A stretch of 6,535 nt of DNA from Methanosarcinaceae archaeon. GTDB taxonomy: Archaea > Halobacteriota > Methanosarcinia > Methanosarcinales > Methanosarcinaceae. Location of the stretch: NCBI GenBank assembly GCA_030596385.1, contig JAUVKD010000051.1:1-6535 (forward strand), given 5' to 3'. Positions 6,184-6,535 of the stretch are shown here, piece by piece. Below the pieces are notes generated by a model that did no database searches, was not told the DNA's origin, and saw only the letters and a program-made list of their open reading frames with translations. A program made the position numbers and the translations under genes. The first letter of the stretch is position 1. Each line of letters begins with the position of its first letter.

Positions 6184-6345
6184 CCACACTCGACGTGTTT
6201 TACTACTACACCCTACTGTATTCGCAAAATACGCAGTTCCCAGACGCCCGGGTAGCAGCGTAAACCCAGATGCGGTGACACTATTAAATTTTCGATGTGT
6301 ATAGTAGATAGTAGTAAGAATAGGCGCCGCGCTACTCGGCTGTGG
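6184..6345. ncRNA. Candidate structured RNA or inverted-repeat element
   Basis: CCGGGTAGCAGCG (6248-6260) pairs with CGCGCTACTCGG (6328-6339) over 12 base pairs with a single bulged A6257 and one G-T pair. It can extend outward through CCCAG (6239-6243) with CTGTGG (6340-6345), one T bulged. A second helix, TTACTACTA (6200-6208) with TAGTAGTAA (6309-6317), uses other bases and would cross the first. A local hairpin GTATT-CGCAA-AATAC lies at 6218-6232. The block is richer in G/C than its surroundings, as expected for RNA genes in A/T-rich archaea. No known RNA family was recognised, and strand cannot be decided from pairing alone. It could equally be a mobile-element end. Confidence 0.35.
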
Positions 6346-6487
6346 TAGCACCGTTTTGTATCCACTTCAAAAGCATGGTAAAATGCATGTTCGGATTGGC
6401 TAAACCAGGTGTCTACTAACTTTTATTTTCCAAATGGAGTGGTCACCCTCTGATTTGAAACGGATACTAACTATACCATTATACAGG

Positions 6488-6493
6488 TATATT
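6488..6493 (+). promoter_or_regulatory. TATA-like element of the gene starting at 6515
   Basis: TATATT is centred about 25 bases before the ATG at 6515, matching the box-to-start distance of the other genes in the window. It supports that ATG as a real gene start. Confidence 0.4.
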
Positions 6494-6514
6494 CCATTAC
6501 AAAGGATGACACTA

Positions 6515-6535
6515 ATGTTTAAGCAAAAACAGCAA
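6515..6535 (+). CDS. 5' end of a gene running off the window
   Basis: ATG at 6515 opens a frame reading MFKQKQQ to the window edge. It is supported by a TATA-like box 25 bases upstream and an AAGGATGA stretch (6502-6509) that could serve as a weak ribosome-binding site about 5 bases before the ATG. Seven residues are too few to identify the product. Confidence 0.35.

Larger units (their letters stand above)
6038..6514. other. Intergenic region without a convincing gene
   Basis: This 477-bp stretch between the rio2 start and the next start has no ORF with family-like features. It holds a GC-rich block with long complementary segments (6184-6345), a 9-bp direct repeat AGATAGTTT (6063-6071 and 6122-6130), a small ACTG/CAGT hairpin (6103-6115) and a GCAT/ATGC hairpin (6373-6386). 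The rio2 promoter lies at its left end and a probable promoter at its right. It contains no recognisable tRNA, 5S, SRP or RNase P core motif that I could find. Confidence 0.5.

Noticed and set aside
6088..6351. 87-residue minus-strand open frame starting with GTG
   Set aside because: It lies across the GC-rich complementary block, has no recognisable domain, no promoter and no ribosome-binding site, and its composition fits chance openness opposite a structured region.
6387..6400. GTTCGGATT resembling a tRNA T-loop
   Set aside because: The flanking bases do not form a T-arm helix, and no acceptor, D or anticodon arms could be placed around it.
5..6506. Similar strings at both window ends (ATTCC..ATTACAAA..GGA at 5-23 and 6491-6506)
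   Set aside because: The match needs two gaps in a short A/T-rich stretch, and the left copy lies inside a transposase reading frame. Chance is the simplest explanation.

Overview
The window looks like chromosomal DNA of a euryarchaeon. It carries an archaeal RIO2-type kinase, a HerA-like ATPase, a dolichol/phytol-kinase-family membrane protein and a COG0731-type radical SAM protein. Several starts lie about 23-29 bases from an A/T-rich TATA-like element with little or no Shine-Dalgarno sequence, which is typical of archaeal leaderless transcription. The moderate-to-low GC content, the IS630-type transposase debris and the group II intron fragment would fit the Methanosarcinales (Methanosarcina or 'Ca. 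Methanoperedens'-like). That assignment is inference from style and was not tested.

Layout. Bases 1-500 are transposon debris: a frameshifted fragment of one DDE-type transposase (+) abutting the C-terminal stub of an IS630-type transposase (-). Then follow an intact MFS exporter (-, 550-1737) and a CTP-dependent dolichol/phytol kinase-like membrane protein (-, 1795-2397). A 176-195 bp divergent promoter region separates these from a HerA/DUF87-type ATPase (+, 2574 or more likely 2592 to 3875). The gap 3876-4137 holds an orphan 3' end of a group II intron (domains V and VI) bracketed by short repeats. A radical SAM protein (+, 4138-5103) converges on a RIO2 kinase (-, 5147-6037). The last 0.5 kb (6038-6514) has no convincing gene but contains a GC-rich block with long complementary segments, and a new ORF begins at 6515 and runs off the window.

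How it works together. The five intact genes do not form one pathway or operon. MFS and kinase are on the same strand, but MFS appears to have its own promoter in the 57-bp gap. The HerA-like gene stands alone without a NurA partner. RIO2 (ribosome maturation) and the radical SAM protein are housekeeping-type genes transcribed towards each other. I found no convincing poly-T terminators, CRISPR array, tRNA or rRNA. The most unusual items are the intergenic ones: the degenerate intron end with its flanking repeats, the palindrome upstream of the ATPase promoter, and the structured block at 6184-6345.
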